Under the pieces are notes generated by a model. It searched no databases. It saw only the letters and a list, made by a program, of their open reading frames with translations, and was not told the origin of the DNA. Shown here in pieces: positions 18,319-28,806 of a stretch of 64,000 bases of DNA. The stretch comes from an uncultured Verrucomicrobia subdivision 3 bacterium. Lineage in GTDB: Bacteria; Verrucomicrobiota; Verrucomicrobiia; Limisphaerales; UBA8199. Numbering within the stretch: the first letter of the stretch is position 1; the number at the start of each line of letters is the position of its first letter. Where the stretch lies: the NCBI GenBank assembly GCA_903913865.1, contig CAIWMU010000127.1, positions 62,001-126,000 of the forward strand. Reading direction: 5' to 3'. Both the position numbers and the translations under genes were made by a program.

Positions 18319-21300
18319 CTATTGGATCCTAAGCCGGAAGAACCGGTTTGTGTGGGTGTCGATGGGGACCGGATAGTTGATGATCGCGCCGTTGCCCGGG
18401 ATGGATGTCCAGTTGCTCCAGATGTTTCCGGGCTTGATCCCGTCCGTATATTCCACAGCGTAGTTCAACCCCGCGCTTGAAGTGAAGGTGAGCTGAAGGT
18501 TGTTGCCTACACGTGCGGATGTGAGCGGGATGGCGGGTGAACAGCAGGCGGGAGTGCCCTGTTCCAGCACCAATTCCCATCCATTGGCAATCACTCCCGA
18601 ATCCGAACTCGTGTCATCAACGACGAAGAGTTGCCACGGACCGTTGGGATCCTGTCCCGTGAAGACGGTCAAGTCCGCTCCATAAGGACCGGCAGGAGCC
18701 GGGAGGGGCAGGATGTCTCCCGCTCCCGAATTGAGTGTTGAAAAGATGCCGGACTCCAACGTTGAATTGGCGATAAGCGTGCTCGCCCCTTCGAAGAATG
18801 TGAGGTTCAGATTTGTCACAAGCACACCCCCGCCCACATCGGAGAGCAGCATCGCAGTTTGGCCACGAGGCCCCATCAGGAGGATGTCGATGTCTGCCGG
18901 GTAGCTGTGGCTCAGTCCTTTGAGGCTCACCCAGACCCGGCTGGGAGTGCCTGAGTAACCGGTCACGTTGACCATGGAGGGATAGGTTCCTGCCGGTCCA
19001 CTGGATGGGATGGAGATTAGATTCGGGTTGGTAAACTTTGTGGTGGTCAAGCCGGATCCTCCGACACGGATGGGCAGCTTCACGGTGCCCAGATTGGTGC
19101 CTGCATTCTGCAGGGCAATATTCAGGACCACCATTCCTCCGCAGGGGCGGGCGACTGTGAAGGTGAATGGCTGCGAGACCGTCTGGCCGGAGGCTATGCG
19201 GCCGTAACTTGCCGGTGCGGTGGGTGCGGCGACTCCATCCGCCTCGAGCAATGTGGCCACCAGTGAAGCAGAGGGCGCAGGGCCTGTGTTGCGGAGTTGA
19301 ACTCCCAGGGTCACACGCTCAGCAGGATCCAGCTCGCCATTTCCGGGCGGGCAACTTTCGGTGAGGAATGAAGCGCCTGCTGCCACGATGACCGGCACCC
19401 GGGGAGCAGCGGTGACGGAGATGTTGTCGAAGGCGATGCCATCGGTCGGCGCGGGGTAGTTGTCGTATTGGACGAACCGGAGATACAACGGGGTCGTGTA
19501 TTCGAGACCGTAGAGTTCCAGAGTGTCATCCAGATTTGCGACGAATTCCTGATAGCCGGGTGTCAGGGATCCGAGCCCAAGGACAGGGAACCACCAGATG
19601 CCATCCGGACTGATGGCGACGCCATCAAAATCAGCTCCGAACTGGAATGGGAGCGGTGGCGGGGCCTGATAATCATCGGTAAAGCCCTTGGCAAAGAATC
19701 GAAGTTGGGCGTTCGTGTAGCCGCTCATGGCCAAGTTCACCGTGGCTTCGTTCCGGGCAAAGCTGCCGCTGATCGTGCTGTCCATGATCAGATGGTTGGC
19801 TCCCGCATAGGGGGTGTTGCTCGTGGTAATCGAGGCGTGGTAAGTCCCAGCCCCTCCGAGAGTCCAGAAGGGTCGCAAACCGGACTCCCAGGTTTCAGAG
19901 AAGGGCAGGGCGGCAAGGAAAATGTCGTCATTCAAAATGGTCCCCTGACCTGAGGAATCGAGAATGACGCAATTGGTCGGATTACTTACGTTCAGGAAAA
20001 ATGTTTCCGTCGATTCGCCGATTGTATCACCCAGAACGGCGACATTAATGACTGCATATTGTGATCCGGCCGGGAACACCAGAACTCCGTTGGTGGCGAT
20101 GAAATCGACACCCGAGGTTGCGGATCCTCCGGCGGTTGCGAAGTTCACGGAGACCGGGGCGACATCCCTCCTGCTCATCGATACCGTGAATGCGGCCCTG
20201 GTGGTTCCTGAATCACCCTCGATCACCTCGGCATTGGAGACATAGATATAGGGCTTCGGATCAGCTGCCCAGGCCAGAATGTTGGCCTGCAGGTTGGCGG
20301 CATTGAGGACGGGGCTGTGGTAGTTGGCGGTCGTCATTGTGCCGTAGAGGACGGTGCCGCTGCCGTAAGGCTTCTCAGCCAGAACGGCTGTTCCGTTAGC
20401 GGAATTGGTGAGAAGGTTCAGGAGACCGGTGCCAGTGAGGATGCCGTGGGCGAACTGGGTTCCTGTGTAGGAGGTTCCTGTGGGGGTGGACGGTCCGGCG
20501 AACAGCGGGTGTGCGGGCAGCGCAGATTGCACTGAGGCAGCCGTGTTGGACCCGGTGTAGCTGATGAAAACCCCGTTGCCACAATACATGCCATTACCAG
20601 TGGTGGGAGCCGCATTGATGAAGGCGTTTCCACCGGCATACACCCAATTGTAGAGGGCTGTCGAGTTGGTCCCGAGCCATGCCTCCAAAGCGGGGGCCGC
20701 GGACTGGCTGCCTTCAAAGAAGATGAATTTTGTAGCCGGTGACAGGAGCGTCAATGGATCGGCTGACTCGATGAACAGGCTCTGCCAGCCTCCGATTCCG
20801 AAGGCCTGATTGAGGGCATTGCTATTGGCCAGACTGCCCCACGGCTCTCCCGCATTTGAGCGAACATAGGCGACGGAAGGCAGTTCGTTGTCAATGATGG
20901 TTCCTATCCCGAAGGAGTCCACGATCATGGCGTTGGTGGCTGATGTGAGGACCAGCTTGAACGTTTCGTGCCCTTCGAGAAGTTTGTCACCCATCATCCG
21001 GACAGGCACTGTGAGAGCCACCGTTCCCGGGGTGAAGACGAGTGTGCCGTTCGTTGCGACGTAGTCCAACCCTGCAAAAGCGGTCAGACCCGAGGTTCCG
21101 AAGTTCACGCTCACGTTGGTCTTGGATTCCCTGTTGAGGCGCACGGTGAAAAAGATGTTGCTCGTGCCCGTATCCGGTTCGATGGAAACCGTGTCATCAA
21201 TGCTGGCGTAAGGTTTGGGATCCGAAGCCCACTTGAGGATGTTGAGGAACAGGTTGGATGCCTGAATGGATGGGGTATGGAATGTGAATGTTGTGAGGCC

Positions 21301-24300
21301 GCCGAACACCACGTTGCCGTCCCCATAGGCTTTTTCAGCAACCAGGTATCTGGTCGTGTTGGTCGCGTCTGTGACCAGGGGATACAAACCGGTGCCCTGG
21401 ATGGTGGCATGTGCGAAACTTCCCCCAACCCATGAGAGTCCGACGGGTGAGAAAGGTGTGCTTGCGATCGGGTGGGTGGCCCGGTAAAGGAGCCCGGTCC
21501 GTGTTTGGTCGGGGTAATTCAGCGTCACACCAAACCCGGCACTGATGTCCGCGCCCTCATTGGGTGCGGCATTGAGGAACATGAGGCCGCCGGCGGTGAC
21601 CCAGTCCTGGATCAAGGTCCGGTTTGCAGCCAGGAACGCGTTGCACTCAATAGCGTTGTCATCCCCGCCTTCGATGTAAACAAACCGGGTTGCGGCTGAG
21701 AACAGGGCATTTGCGTTGACGGTCTCAAAGAACAGGGACTGCCAGGCAGAAGCCCCGAAGGCGGCATTGATCGCGTTTGTGTAGGCGGTGCCGTTAGCCC
21801 AGGGTTCGCCAACATTGGAGCGGAGGAAGGCGGTGTGAGGCTGGTCATCATCGATGATGGTGCCGGTGCCATCGTGCAGGATGACGCCATTGACGGCGGA
21901 ACTTAAGTGGAGGGACAGCCTTTCAGGTTGTTCAATGAGGAGGTCGCCAAGTACCGGGATAGCAACATTTACAGTTGTTACTCCTGGAGGGAACGTTGCT
22001 GTTCCGCTCGTAACGGTATAGTCAACCCCGGCCGTCGCAGTGATTCCCAAAGTGCCATAATTGACGGTCACATTGGATCCGTAAGCCCTGCTAAGTGTGA
22101 TCGGGAAGTAAAGATTGGTGCTGCCCCGGTCGTTCTCGATGACGTAGGCATCCTGACACTCAATGTAGGGTTTGGGGTCGGAGGCCCACGCGATCAGGTT
22201 GGCGCGGAGATTGTCCGCATTGGGCTGGGGTTGGTGGTAGGTGGGGGCAGTCAAACCGCCCATCACAACATTTCCGAGTCCGTAGGATTCCTCTGCAACC
22301 AGGATCTGGTTTGTGTTCTGAAGATCCCAGATCAAAGGTCGCAGGCCCAACCCGCTCACGGAGGCGTGGGCGAAGGCGTTGCCGCTATAGGTTGTGCCTG
22401 CCGGTGTGAAGGGACCGGTCGCGAGGGGGTGTGTCGCCATGGCCACCCGACCTGTCGATCCGTTGGCGATCGGATACGTCAGAGTGTTTCCCAGATAGAG
22501 GCTCATCCCATTCCCCTGATTCGGGGCCGAGTTGATGAATGCAAGGCCACCAGCCGCCACCCAGGTTGTGTAGCGGGCCGAATTGGTTTGCATGAACGCC
22601 TCCATCGTCAGGGCGTTGTCGTCGCTGCCATCCATGTAGATGAACTTGATGGCGGAGGAGAAGAGCACATCCGGATTGATGGTTTCAAAGTAAACCTCCA
22701 TCCAGTTGGCGCCGAGTGCCTGCCTCATCGCCTCGGCGTTGTCAGGCCGGTTCCAAGGTTGGCCCACTGCCGAGTGGACGTATAGATTGGGGGGAAGTTC
22801 GTCGTCCCAGATCACGCATTTTGCCACTGAATTGCTGAGCAGAGCGTTGAATGGGGAGGAGAGCGTGAGGGTGAAGAACTCGTTGCCCTCGGCCAGATTA
22901 TCACTCAGGACGGTGACGCTGACCGTCTTGACGATCTGGCCCGAGGTGAAGCTCAATTCCCCGGATGTTGCCAGATAGTCAGTGCCTGCGGTTGCGGTGC
23001 CATTCGCAGTTGCGAATGCTACCGTCACGTTCGTGGCGGAGGAGGGGTTCAGCCTCACCGAGAACGTCACCTGATGTGATCCGGTCTCACCCTCCACGGT
23101 GCTGATATCAGAGACAGAGATGGCCGGGTGTGTGTTGATCGAGACATTGAACCGCCCGCTCTGGCCCTTGTTGCCGGAGCTGTCCTCCGCCAGCAAAACC
23201 ATGTTTGTGGCGGGCTCCATCACCGCCACGCTGCCACTCCAATAGCCATCCACAAAACCGGGGGATTTCGTTGGGGAGACAGCGATCTGTGAGACCTGAT
23301 TGCTGGAGATGATCTGAAAATCGTCCCACCAGGACTGGGTGTTGTCAAAATTGTAGATCTGCAGCGTTGTGAGGCTTGCAACCCCGGAGGAACGGAACGG
23401 AATGTTGCTCTCAACGAGGACCCCATCGCGCTTATAATGGATGCGGTTGGCATCCCAATCGAAGACGAGTTCAATCTGATACCATTGATTCGGTTCGTAA
23501 GGGACCGTGTGGGGTCCCACAACATCCTCATAAACACCCATCGTTCCATCAGCCCTTGCATAGAAGAAGGCTGCAGCGGAGGAGGGGTCGATACTGTCGC
23601 CAAGCACGACGTATGCTGCATACTTGGTGTTGGCAGCCGTCTGAACACTGAATTTCACGCTTTCAGGCTTGATCACCCCCAGATTGTATGAGAGGCCATT
23701 CCCGTGCGTGGAATTGCCGCCAATGAGCGTAACGCTGTTCGATCCAGCTGCGGACGTCGAATTGGTGACCATGCGGACGTAGGTTCCAGCGCCCACCGTC
23801 CAACCACCAAAATTTCCGTCCTCGAAGCTTTCGGAAAACAGGCTGTATGCCGGGCTTCCCACGAGGCCGGAGATGCTGACCGCCTGGGTGAAGTTGGTGA
23901 CAACGGTGTTGAATTCGTCCCGGGCGCTCACGATGACCCCGAACGGATTGATAGCCATTTCAGGGGAAACGATGGTGGACCAGGTGAAGTGGTCCACTCC
24001 GCGTGTTGAGAATTTCCATACAGGGCCCGCAGTTGAGAGGTTGCCACGGCGGGTTATGACGCGCCAGTAGTAGGTTTCCATTGGGGCGAGCCGGGTGGGA
24101 GTCCAGACTGTGGCGGCCGTGACACCCAGCTTGTTCGCGGATGTGAGGGTTGAGCTGGTTCCGAGATAGACTTCGTTGCTGCAATCCTTGCCGCTGATGG
24201 CGAAGTAACTCCAATCCAGAGTGGTCGTCACGATCACGTTGTCAGCCGCGTCTGCAGGAATAGGGTTGTATGGGGCGGGGGGGCTTTCGTCGTCATACAC

Positions 24301-27300
24301 GGTGATGGAATTGGTTGCGCGGCCCAGTCCGAAGGGTGTTGCCCCCAGCAGAACGGTTTGGGGACCATCCACCAGAGCGTCGTTGATCATCGTGATTGTG
24401 AACACGGCGGAGGTGGATCCTGTGGGAATGATGAGGGTTGGCGGAACAGTAAGTTCAGTAGGGTCGGAGGAACTCAGTGCCACCACGACGTTTGTCGCAA
24501 GAGTGCCACCGATCGTCACCCTGCCCGCGCCTGCGAGAGTTCCTGCACTCTCCATCAGGATCTCCGGGGTTTCCAGGCCGATGGCCAATGATTCATCGTC
24601 AGCGATCTGTATGGATGCGGTGCCGCTGGTGTGCCCCGTGCGGGACGCGGTGATGACTGCCGTTTTTGTGCCATCGATCTCCCGGTCATCCATGGGGGTG
24701 ATTGTGAATGAAGCACTTGTCGTATAGGCGGGGATGGTGACTGTGGCCGGGACCACGAGCTCTGAGGGATCGCTCGATGTGAGGGTGACGGTGAAATTAT
24801 ACTGCGGTGTCAAATTCAGGGAGACGGTTGCCTGATAGGGGGAGTTCCCCTCCTTTGTCTTCGATGCGGCGGAAACACTGATCACGGCATTCTCATTGTC
24901 CATGATGAAGAGGGCATCCGAGGCATCCCCGAAGCCGACCGCTGAGGCTTTGACCACAGCGATGGCCGTGCCGTCGAGGATCGCATCGTCAACAACTGTG
25001 AAGCTGAAGTAGCCGGTGTTGGTGTTTGCTGGGATTGTGAAGGAGGCAGGCACGGTGATCTCGGTCGTGTCAAGGGATTGCAGGCTCACTGTCACTGGTG
25101 TTGCCATCGGGTTGGGAATGCGCACGCTTCCTGCCAAAAGGCGGAGTCCGTCCCCTTCGGTCACCACTGTAGGGAGGCTGAGCACCATGCCGAGGGTGTT
25201 GATCAGGATTGAGTTTGTGTAAGGCTTGTAGTCCGGGTGGCTGATGACGATCGACATGCGGTTGCTGCCACCCACGGGAGCACTCGGAGTGAAGTTGAAG
25301 TTCGCAACACCGCCTGCGGAGGTTGTGGCGGTGTGGTAATCACCGGGATCAAGCACCAGAGCCACTTTTGCTCCAGCCAGGGGAGAGCCGCCACTGGTGA
25401 CTGTAACATTGAAGTTTGTGGCAATCGTTGAAACGAGGGTCCCGGGGTAGGTTGCAGCGATCGTATTTGGGAACGTATGGCGGGGGCTATGTTCAGGGTC
25501 TCCGAGGAGCGTCATGATCTCAAATTCAACGAGGCAGAGGCCCACCTGGGAGCCTCCGGCGTATTTGTCATACATCATCATCTTCCCATAGTTGAGAATC
25601 TGGCCAATATGGGTTCCCTTGCCGACGTAGTTGTTCCCGTAACTCAGGGTCGGTTTGTAGCCTGAGAACCCTGCGAGGGTTTCCATATAGTTGGGATACA
25701 TGCACTCATAAAAACCGTGCACCATCCAGTCATTCCACCAGGAGTAGCTCACCCGGGTTGCACCTATCACGCAGTGTGAGCCGCCGGTGGCTTTCTTAAG
25801 CCAGGCTTCGGAGAAGCAGTCAGTCCCGTCGTCAAACCAGGCGGTCTGGCAGTTAATAGTCATAACCACGGGGTATTTGTTGCTGTTTGCAAGCCGGTTG
25901 ACTTCGGAGGTGCTGAACGGGGGATCTCCCCAGCCGGAGGTGCTGCCATGATCCCGGTGCTGCACCAGCCAGACACCCGCGTTCACGGAGTTCGAAACGG
26001 CGGTTCGGGCTGCGGATGCCGCCAGGTATGTGGGAGAGCTGGCATACACAGCACCGTTTGTGTGGAGGAGGCTGTCCCAGTTGTAGCGGCGGGGAGTGGT
26101 AGTGGTTTCGGCCACAAAACTGGTGTCCACCGAATAGCCTTGGGATGTGAAGAAGTCCTTCACCGCAACGCCCGTCTCCATGAAAAGCCTGCCTTCGTAG
26201 CCATCCGAGGGATCAACGTCGGTTTTATCCTGGAAGTAAGCAGCCACCAAAACGCTGTTGTAAAAACCGGCATCTGTTGTCGGGTTTTTTTCCATCTCCA
26301 GCGTCTTGTTCACCATTCGTGTGCACTCGGTTCCGGTTGCACAGGGGAAGCGGCCCAGGAAGATGTCGGGGAACAGGTCCGTTCCATCCGTGGTGGCGTA
26401 GTAGAGGTCGGTGGCGGTCTTCGTCCCATGATAGGGATGGGTGCTCTTGTAATGCGCGGGAATGAACCCTGAATCCCCGACGAGCAGCACATAGGTCGGC
26501 GCGGGATTCCAGGTGTCGTAGGCGTCCTGAATGTAATCTTTGATCGCTGTGGCAGTGACGGGGGATGCTATGGAAGTGGTCGTAACCACCTTTGTCTTGT
26601 AGCCCTTCTGGTGCTTCCAGTTTGCCAGGGGCATGATCTCATCCTCGAAATTTGGGTCCACAATGATCAGGTAGTCCGCGCCGTTCCCTGTGACGAGATT
26701 GGGTTGGATCGTTGCCTTTTCAGGGGCAGGGTCAGGCCTGACGTCCATCGCCCGGGCGACCATCGGAGCAAATGCTTCCGTGCCCAGAGCGTCTTGCGCG
26801 GAGCGGTCTGTCCGGCCTGTGCTTGCTGTGCCTTCTTTGATTTCAAGGTGCCAACGAACAAAGCGGGCGGCTCGCATGGTGCCGAGTTCCGGGTTCCATG
26901 CGATGGGGGTGTACATGACATAAACCATGTCATTATGGCGAATTTTCATCCGGTCGGCCAATTTCACTGGTTGGGCCGGAAGAAACTCATTTCCCTGATA
27001 GGCGGCGGCATTCTGGCGGAAGGGGGGGCTCTTGGCACCCACGACGTCAGCAGGGGGCTCCTGGCGTGGCATGATGGTGAACTGCCCCGCAATATCCACC
27101 CACTGAACTTCGTCAATTACGAGCCTCACCTGGCTCCCCTCCGGCACCTGAATAAACTGGCCGTGATTGGGAATCTGGGGATCACCAATCTCCCCTCCAA
27201 CCCCTCCTCCATCCAGTTCCAGCATGCTGAAATCCCGGCCATCCAAAGTGCGCGGGTGGACCCAGACACCATCTGATGAGGCTTCGAAATCAGAGCGATC

Positions 27301-27546
27301 TGTTGCTTTGGTCACCAACCGGATCGGTGGTGTAACTTGTGCGCCACCGCTGGCGATAGCAGTCCGGGCTGGGGGAGCATAGCTGATGCGGCGACTGTCG
27401 GCCGCGCTGGTGGACATGGTCAGGCAGACCATGGCCAGAAACAGTGTTCTCCCAGCGAAGGAATGCAACGCTGAACGTTCATATTTCGCTGTCGGGTTTG
27501 CGCAGTCCGAACTGCACGATATTTCAAACGTCTTTTGTATCTTCAT
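18319..27546 (-). CDS. Giant secreted modular protein: gingipain-like (peptidase C25) domain, Calx-beta repeats, GATase-like repeats, proprotein-convertase P domain
   Basis: Start at MKIQKTFE; C25-like H...HRDHGSTSGWGDPPF and C...VVMTINCQTAWFDD; Calx-beta VEGETGSHQVTFSVRLN...GTATAGTDYLATSGELSFTSGQ; P-domain GYSGTPSRVWVSLKGLSHSYPADIDILLMGPRG. Confidence 0.88.
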   Translation of the reverse strand: MKIQKTFEISCSSDCANPTAKYERSALHSFAGRTLFLAMVCLTMSTSAADSRRISYAPPARTAIASGGAQVTPPIRLVTKATDRSDFEASSDGVWVHPRTLDGRDFSMLELDGGGVGGEIGDPQIPNHGQFIQVPEGSQVRLVIDEVQWVDIAGQFTIMPRQEPPADVVGAKSPPFRQNAAAYQGNEFLPAQPVKLADRMKIRHNDMVYVMYTPIAWNPELGTMRAARFVRWHLEIKEGTASTGRTDRSAQDALGTEAFAPMVARAMDVRPDPAPEKATIQPNLVTGNGADYLIIVDPNFEDEIMPLANWKHQKGYKTKVVTTTSIASPVTATAIKDYIQDAYDTWNPAPTYVLLVGDSGFIPAHYKSTHPYHGTKTATDLYYATTDGTDLFPDIFLGRFPCATGTECTRMVNKTLEMEKNPTTDAGFYNSVLVAAYFQDKTDVDPSDGYEGRLFMETGVAVKDFFTSQGYSVDTSFVAETTTTPRRYNWDSLLHTNGAVYASSPTYLAASAARTAVSNSVNAGVWLVQHRDHGSTSGWGDPPFSTSEVNRLANSNKYPVVMTINCQTAWFDDGTDCFSEAWLKKATGGSHCVIGATRVSYSWWNDWMVHGFYECMYPNYMETLAGFSGYKPTLSYGNNYVGKGTHIGQILNYGKMMMYDKYAGGSQVGLCLVEFEIMTLLGDPEHSPRHTFPNTIAATYPGTLVSTIATNFNVTVTSGGSPLAGAKVALVLDPGDYHTATTSAGGVANFNFTPSAPVGGSNRMSIVISHPDYKPYTNSILINTLGMVLSLPTVVTEGDGLRLLAGSVRIPNPMATPVTVSLQSLDTTEITVPASFTIPANTNTGYFSFTVVDDAILDGTAIAVVKASAVGFGDASDALFIMDNENAVISVSAASKTKEGNSPYQATVSLNLTPQYNFTVTLTSSDPSELVVPATVTIPAYTTSASFTITPMDDREIDGTKTAVITASRTGHTSGTASIQIADDESLAIGLETPEILMESAGTLAGAGRVTIGGTLATNVVVALSSSDPTELTVPPTLIIPTGSTSAVFTITMINDALVDGPQTVLLGATPFGLGRATNSITVYDDESPPAPYNPIPADAADNVIVTTTLDWSYFAISGKDCSNEVYLGTSSTLTSANKLGVTAATVWTPTRLAPMETYYWRVITRRGNLSTAGPVWKFSTRGVDHFTWSTIVSPEMAINPFGVIVSARDEFNTVVTNFTQAVSISGLVGSPAYSLFSESFEDGNFGGWTVGAGTYVRMVTNSTSAAGSNSVTLIGGNSTHGNGLSYNLGVIKPESVKFSVQTAANTKYAAYVVLGDSIDPSSAAAFFYARADGTMGVYEDVVGPHTVPYEPNQWYQIELVFDWDANRIHYKRDGVLVESNIPFRSSGVASLTTLQIYNFDNTQSWWDDFQIISSNQVSQIAVSPTKSPGFVDGYWSGSVAVMEPATNMVLLAEDSSGNKGQSGRFNVSINTHPAISVSDISTVEGETGSHQVTFSVRLNPSSATNVTVAFATANGTATAGTDYLATSGELSFTSGQIVKTVSVTVLSDNLAEGNEFFTLTLSSPFNALLSNSVAKCVIWDDELPPNLYVHSAVGQPWNRPDNAEAMRQALGANWMEVYFETINPDVLFSSAIKFIYMDGSDDNALTMEAFMQTNSARYTTWVAAGGLAFINSAPNQGNGMSLYLGNTLTYPIANGSTGRVAMATHPLATGPFTPAGTTYSGNAFAHASVSGLGLRPLIWDLQNTNQILVAEESYGLGNVVMGGLTAPTYHQPQPNADNLRANLIAWASDPKPYIECQDAYVIENDRGSTNLYFPITLSRAYGSNVTVNYGTLGITATAGVDYTVTSGTATFPPGVTTVNVAIPVLGDLLIEQPERLSLHLSSAVNGVILHDGTGTIIDDDQPHTAFLRSNVGEPWANGTAYTNAINAAFGASAWQSLFFETVNANALFSAATRFVYIEGGDDNAIECNAFLAANRTLIQDWVTAGGLMFLNAAPNEGADISAGFGVTLNYPDQTRTGLLYRATHPIASTPFSPVGLSWVGGSFAHATIQGTGLYPLVTDATNTTRYLVAEKAYGDGNVVFGGLTTFTFHTPSIQASNLFLNILKWASDPKPYASIDDTVSIEPDTGTSNIFFTVRLNRESKTNVSVNFGTSGLTAFAGLDYVATNGTLVFTPGTVALTVPVRMMGDKLLEGHETFKLVLTSATNAMIVDSFGIGTIIDNELPSVAYVRSNAGEPWGSLANSNALNQAFGIGGWQSLFIESADPLTLLSPATKFIFFEGSQSAAPALEAWLGTNSTALYNWVYAGGNAFINAAPTTGNGMYCGNGVFISYTGSNTAASVQSALPAHPLFAGPSTPTGTSYTGTQFAHGILTGTGLLNLLTNSANGTAVLAEKPYGSGTVLYGTMTTANYHSPVLNAANLQANILAWAADPKPYIYVSNAEVIEGDSGTTRAAFTVSMSRRDVAPVSVNFATAGGSATSGVDFIATNGVLVFPAGSQYAVINVAVLGDTIGESTETFFLNVSNPTNCVILDSSGQGTILNDDIFLAALPFSETWESGLRPFWTLGGAGTYHASITTSNTPYAGANHLIMDSTISGSFARNEATVNLAMSGYTNAQLRFFAKGFTDDYQAPPPLPFQFGADFDGVAISPDGIWWFPVLGLGSLTPGYQEFVANLDDTLELYGLEYTTPLYLRFVQYDNYPAPTDGIAFDNISVTAAPRVPVIVAAGASFLTESCPPGNGELDPAERVTLGVQLRNTGPAPSASLVATLLEADGVAAPTAPASYGRIASGQTVSQPFTFTVARPCGGMVVLNIALQNAGTNLGTVKLPIRVGGSGLTTTKFTNPNLISIPSSGPAGTYPSMVNVTGYSGTPSRVWVSLKGLSHSYPADIDILLMGPRGQTAMLLSDVGGGVLVTNLNLTFFEGASTLIANSTLESGIFSTLNSGAGDILPLPAPAGPYGADLTVFTGQDPNGPWQLFVVDDTSSDSGVIANGWELVLEQGTPACCSPAIPLTSARVGNNLQLTFTSSAGLNYAVEYTDGIKPGNIWSNWTSIPGNGAIINYPVPIDTHTNRFFRLRIQ
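20250..23120 (-). repeat. Three tandem ~950-bp (~315 aa) coding modules, each Calx-beta + GATase-like
   Basis: Repeated landmarks: [SR]NxGEPW..., [FI]ETxN..LFS.A..F.Y..G.DDNA, W[VT].AGG..F.NAAP, HP.A..PF.P.G, AEK.YG.GNV..GGLT...H.P....NL..N...WASDPKPY[IA]; boundaries approximate. Confidence 0.85.
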
Positions 27547-27807
27547 GATGTCTCCCAACTCCTTCCACGAGCCCCCCAGCCCGTCATGCACACGATGAGT
27601 TTTGCGGGGCTATTTCCAACGATCCTAATCCCAGTCTTCCGGCAAGACAATGGTTTTTTGTGGTGACAACAACCTTTTTTTATTCCCGGATCCACCCCGA
27701 CCGAGGGATTGTGATATGCCACCTGAGATATTACTGGTGCGATGGGGTGACGCACATGGGAACAGCTCGAATCCCACATTCAGTGACGACGTCAGGGTCG
27801 GTAGAAA

Positions 27808-28800
27808 TCAACCCCGGGGCGGGGTCGCAGCGAGGAGGACTTTCCCCATCGGGCCTTGTGCAAGATGTTCGAATGCCTGGGGGAGGCGATCGAATGGAAA
27901 TACGGAGTCCACGATTGGCTTGAAACCTGCTTGCTGCAGAAGTGCCAGAACCTGTTCCCACGCTTTGATGCTTTCATCCCGGGTGGTGGCACCCACTGCC
28001 ACCCCACCCAGGCGGAGACGGCGGAAAAACAGTGTGGCTGTGTTGAAGTCGGGGACTGTCCCCGCAAGCCTTCCGACAAGGCTCACAACGCCATTATCAG
28101 CGAGGGTGTCGATCACCTCCGGGAGCAGGGTTCCGCCGACATTGTCGATTGCAAGGTTCACCCTGAGGCGGGCTTGTGTCTTGACTTGCGTCCTCCAAGC
28201 CGGATTTGCCGGGTCCAAAGCCAGCAGGCAACCCATCTGCTCCAGAGCCTGCCGCTTCTCAGGCCTTCGGGATAGAGAGATCACCCTATGGCCCATGGCG
28301 AGTGCCAGCTGGACGGAGGCGATTCCAACCCCGCCGGATGCGCCCGTGACCAGCACAACGCTCCCGGGAGGCAGATTTCCCCACATGGTCAACGCCTGAT
28401 GGGCTGTGAGATACACCAGCACGGCACCTGATGCCTGTTCTTCAGTCCATCCTTCCGGGGGTGCTGCCAAATCGTTCACTGCCACAATAACATACTCTGC
28501 AAAGGTTCCCGCCCGGCTTCCCCCTGTTTCCCCGCGCAGGATCATCCGCACATCGCCAAGTTTGATGCCATCCACATTGGAGCCGAGCTTCACTACAGTT
28601 CCAAGACCATCCCTGCCAAGTATGTGGGGCAAGGGCGGGCGTAGAGGATACAGTTTTTCGGCGAGGTAGCGGTCCGCCGGATTCAATGCCGCGAAATGCA
28701 CCCTAAGCAGGACTTCCCCGGGTCCCGGGACGGGGTCTGGGACTTCTGCAAGGTGGAGTGCTCCCAGACCAGAGAAATCGTTTATCAACCAGGCACGCAT
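27808..28800 (-). CDS. Zinc-independent MDR/quinone-oxidoreductase-like alcohol dehydrogenase superfamily protein
   Basis: EVLLRVHFAALNPADRYLAEKLYP...LGRDGLGTVV...GSVVLVTGASGGVGIASVQLALAMGHRVI. Confidence 0.9.
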   Translation of the reverse strand: MRAWLINDFSGLGALHLAEVPDPVPGPGEVLLRVHFAALNPADRYLAEKLYPLRPPLPHILGRDGLGTVVKLGSNVDGIKLGDVRMILRGETGGSRAGTFAEYVIVAVNDLAAPPEGWTEEQASGAVLVYLTAHQALTMWGNLPPGSVVLVTGASGGVGIASVQLALAMGHRVISLSRRPEKRQALEQMGCLLALDPANPAWRTQVKTQARLRVNLAIDNVGGTLLPEVIDTLADNGVVSLVGRLAGTVPDFNTATLFFRRLRLGGVAVGATTRDESIKAWEQVLALLQQAGFKPIVDSVFPFDRLPQAFEHLAQGPMGKVLLAATPPRG

Positions 28801-28806
28801 GGGGGA

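Noticed and set aside
20250-23120. Possible recent tandem DNA duplication or assembly artefact in the giant gene
   Set aside because: Modules are clearly diverged at DNA level and share only protein landmarks, so they are old repeats
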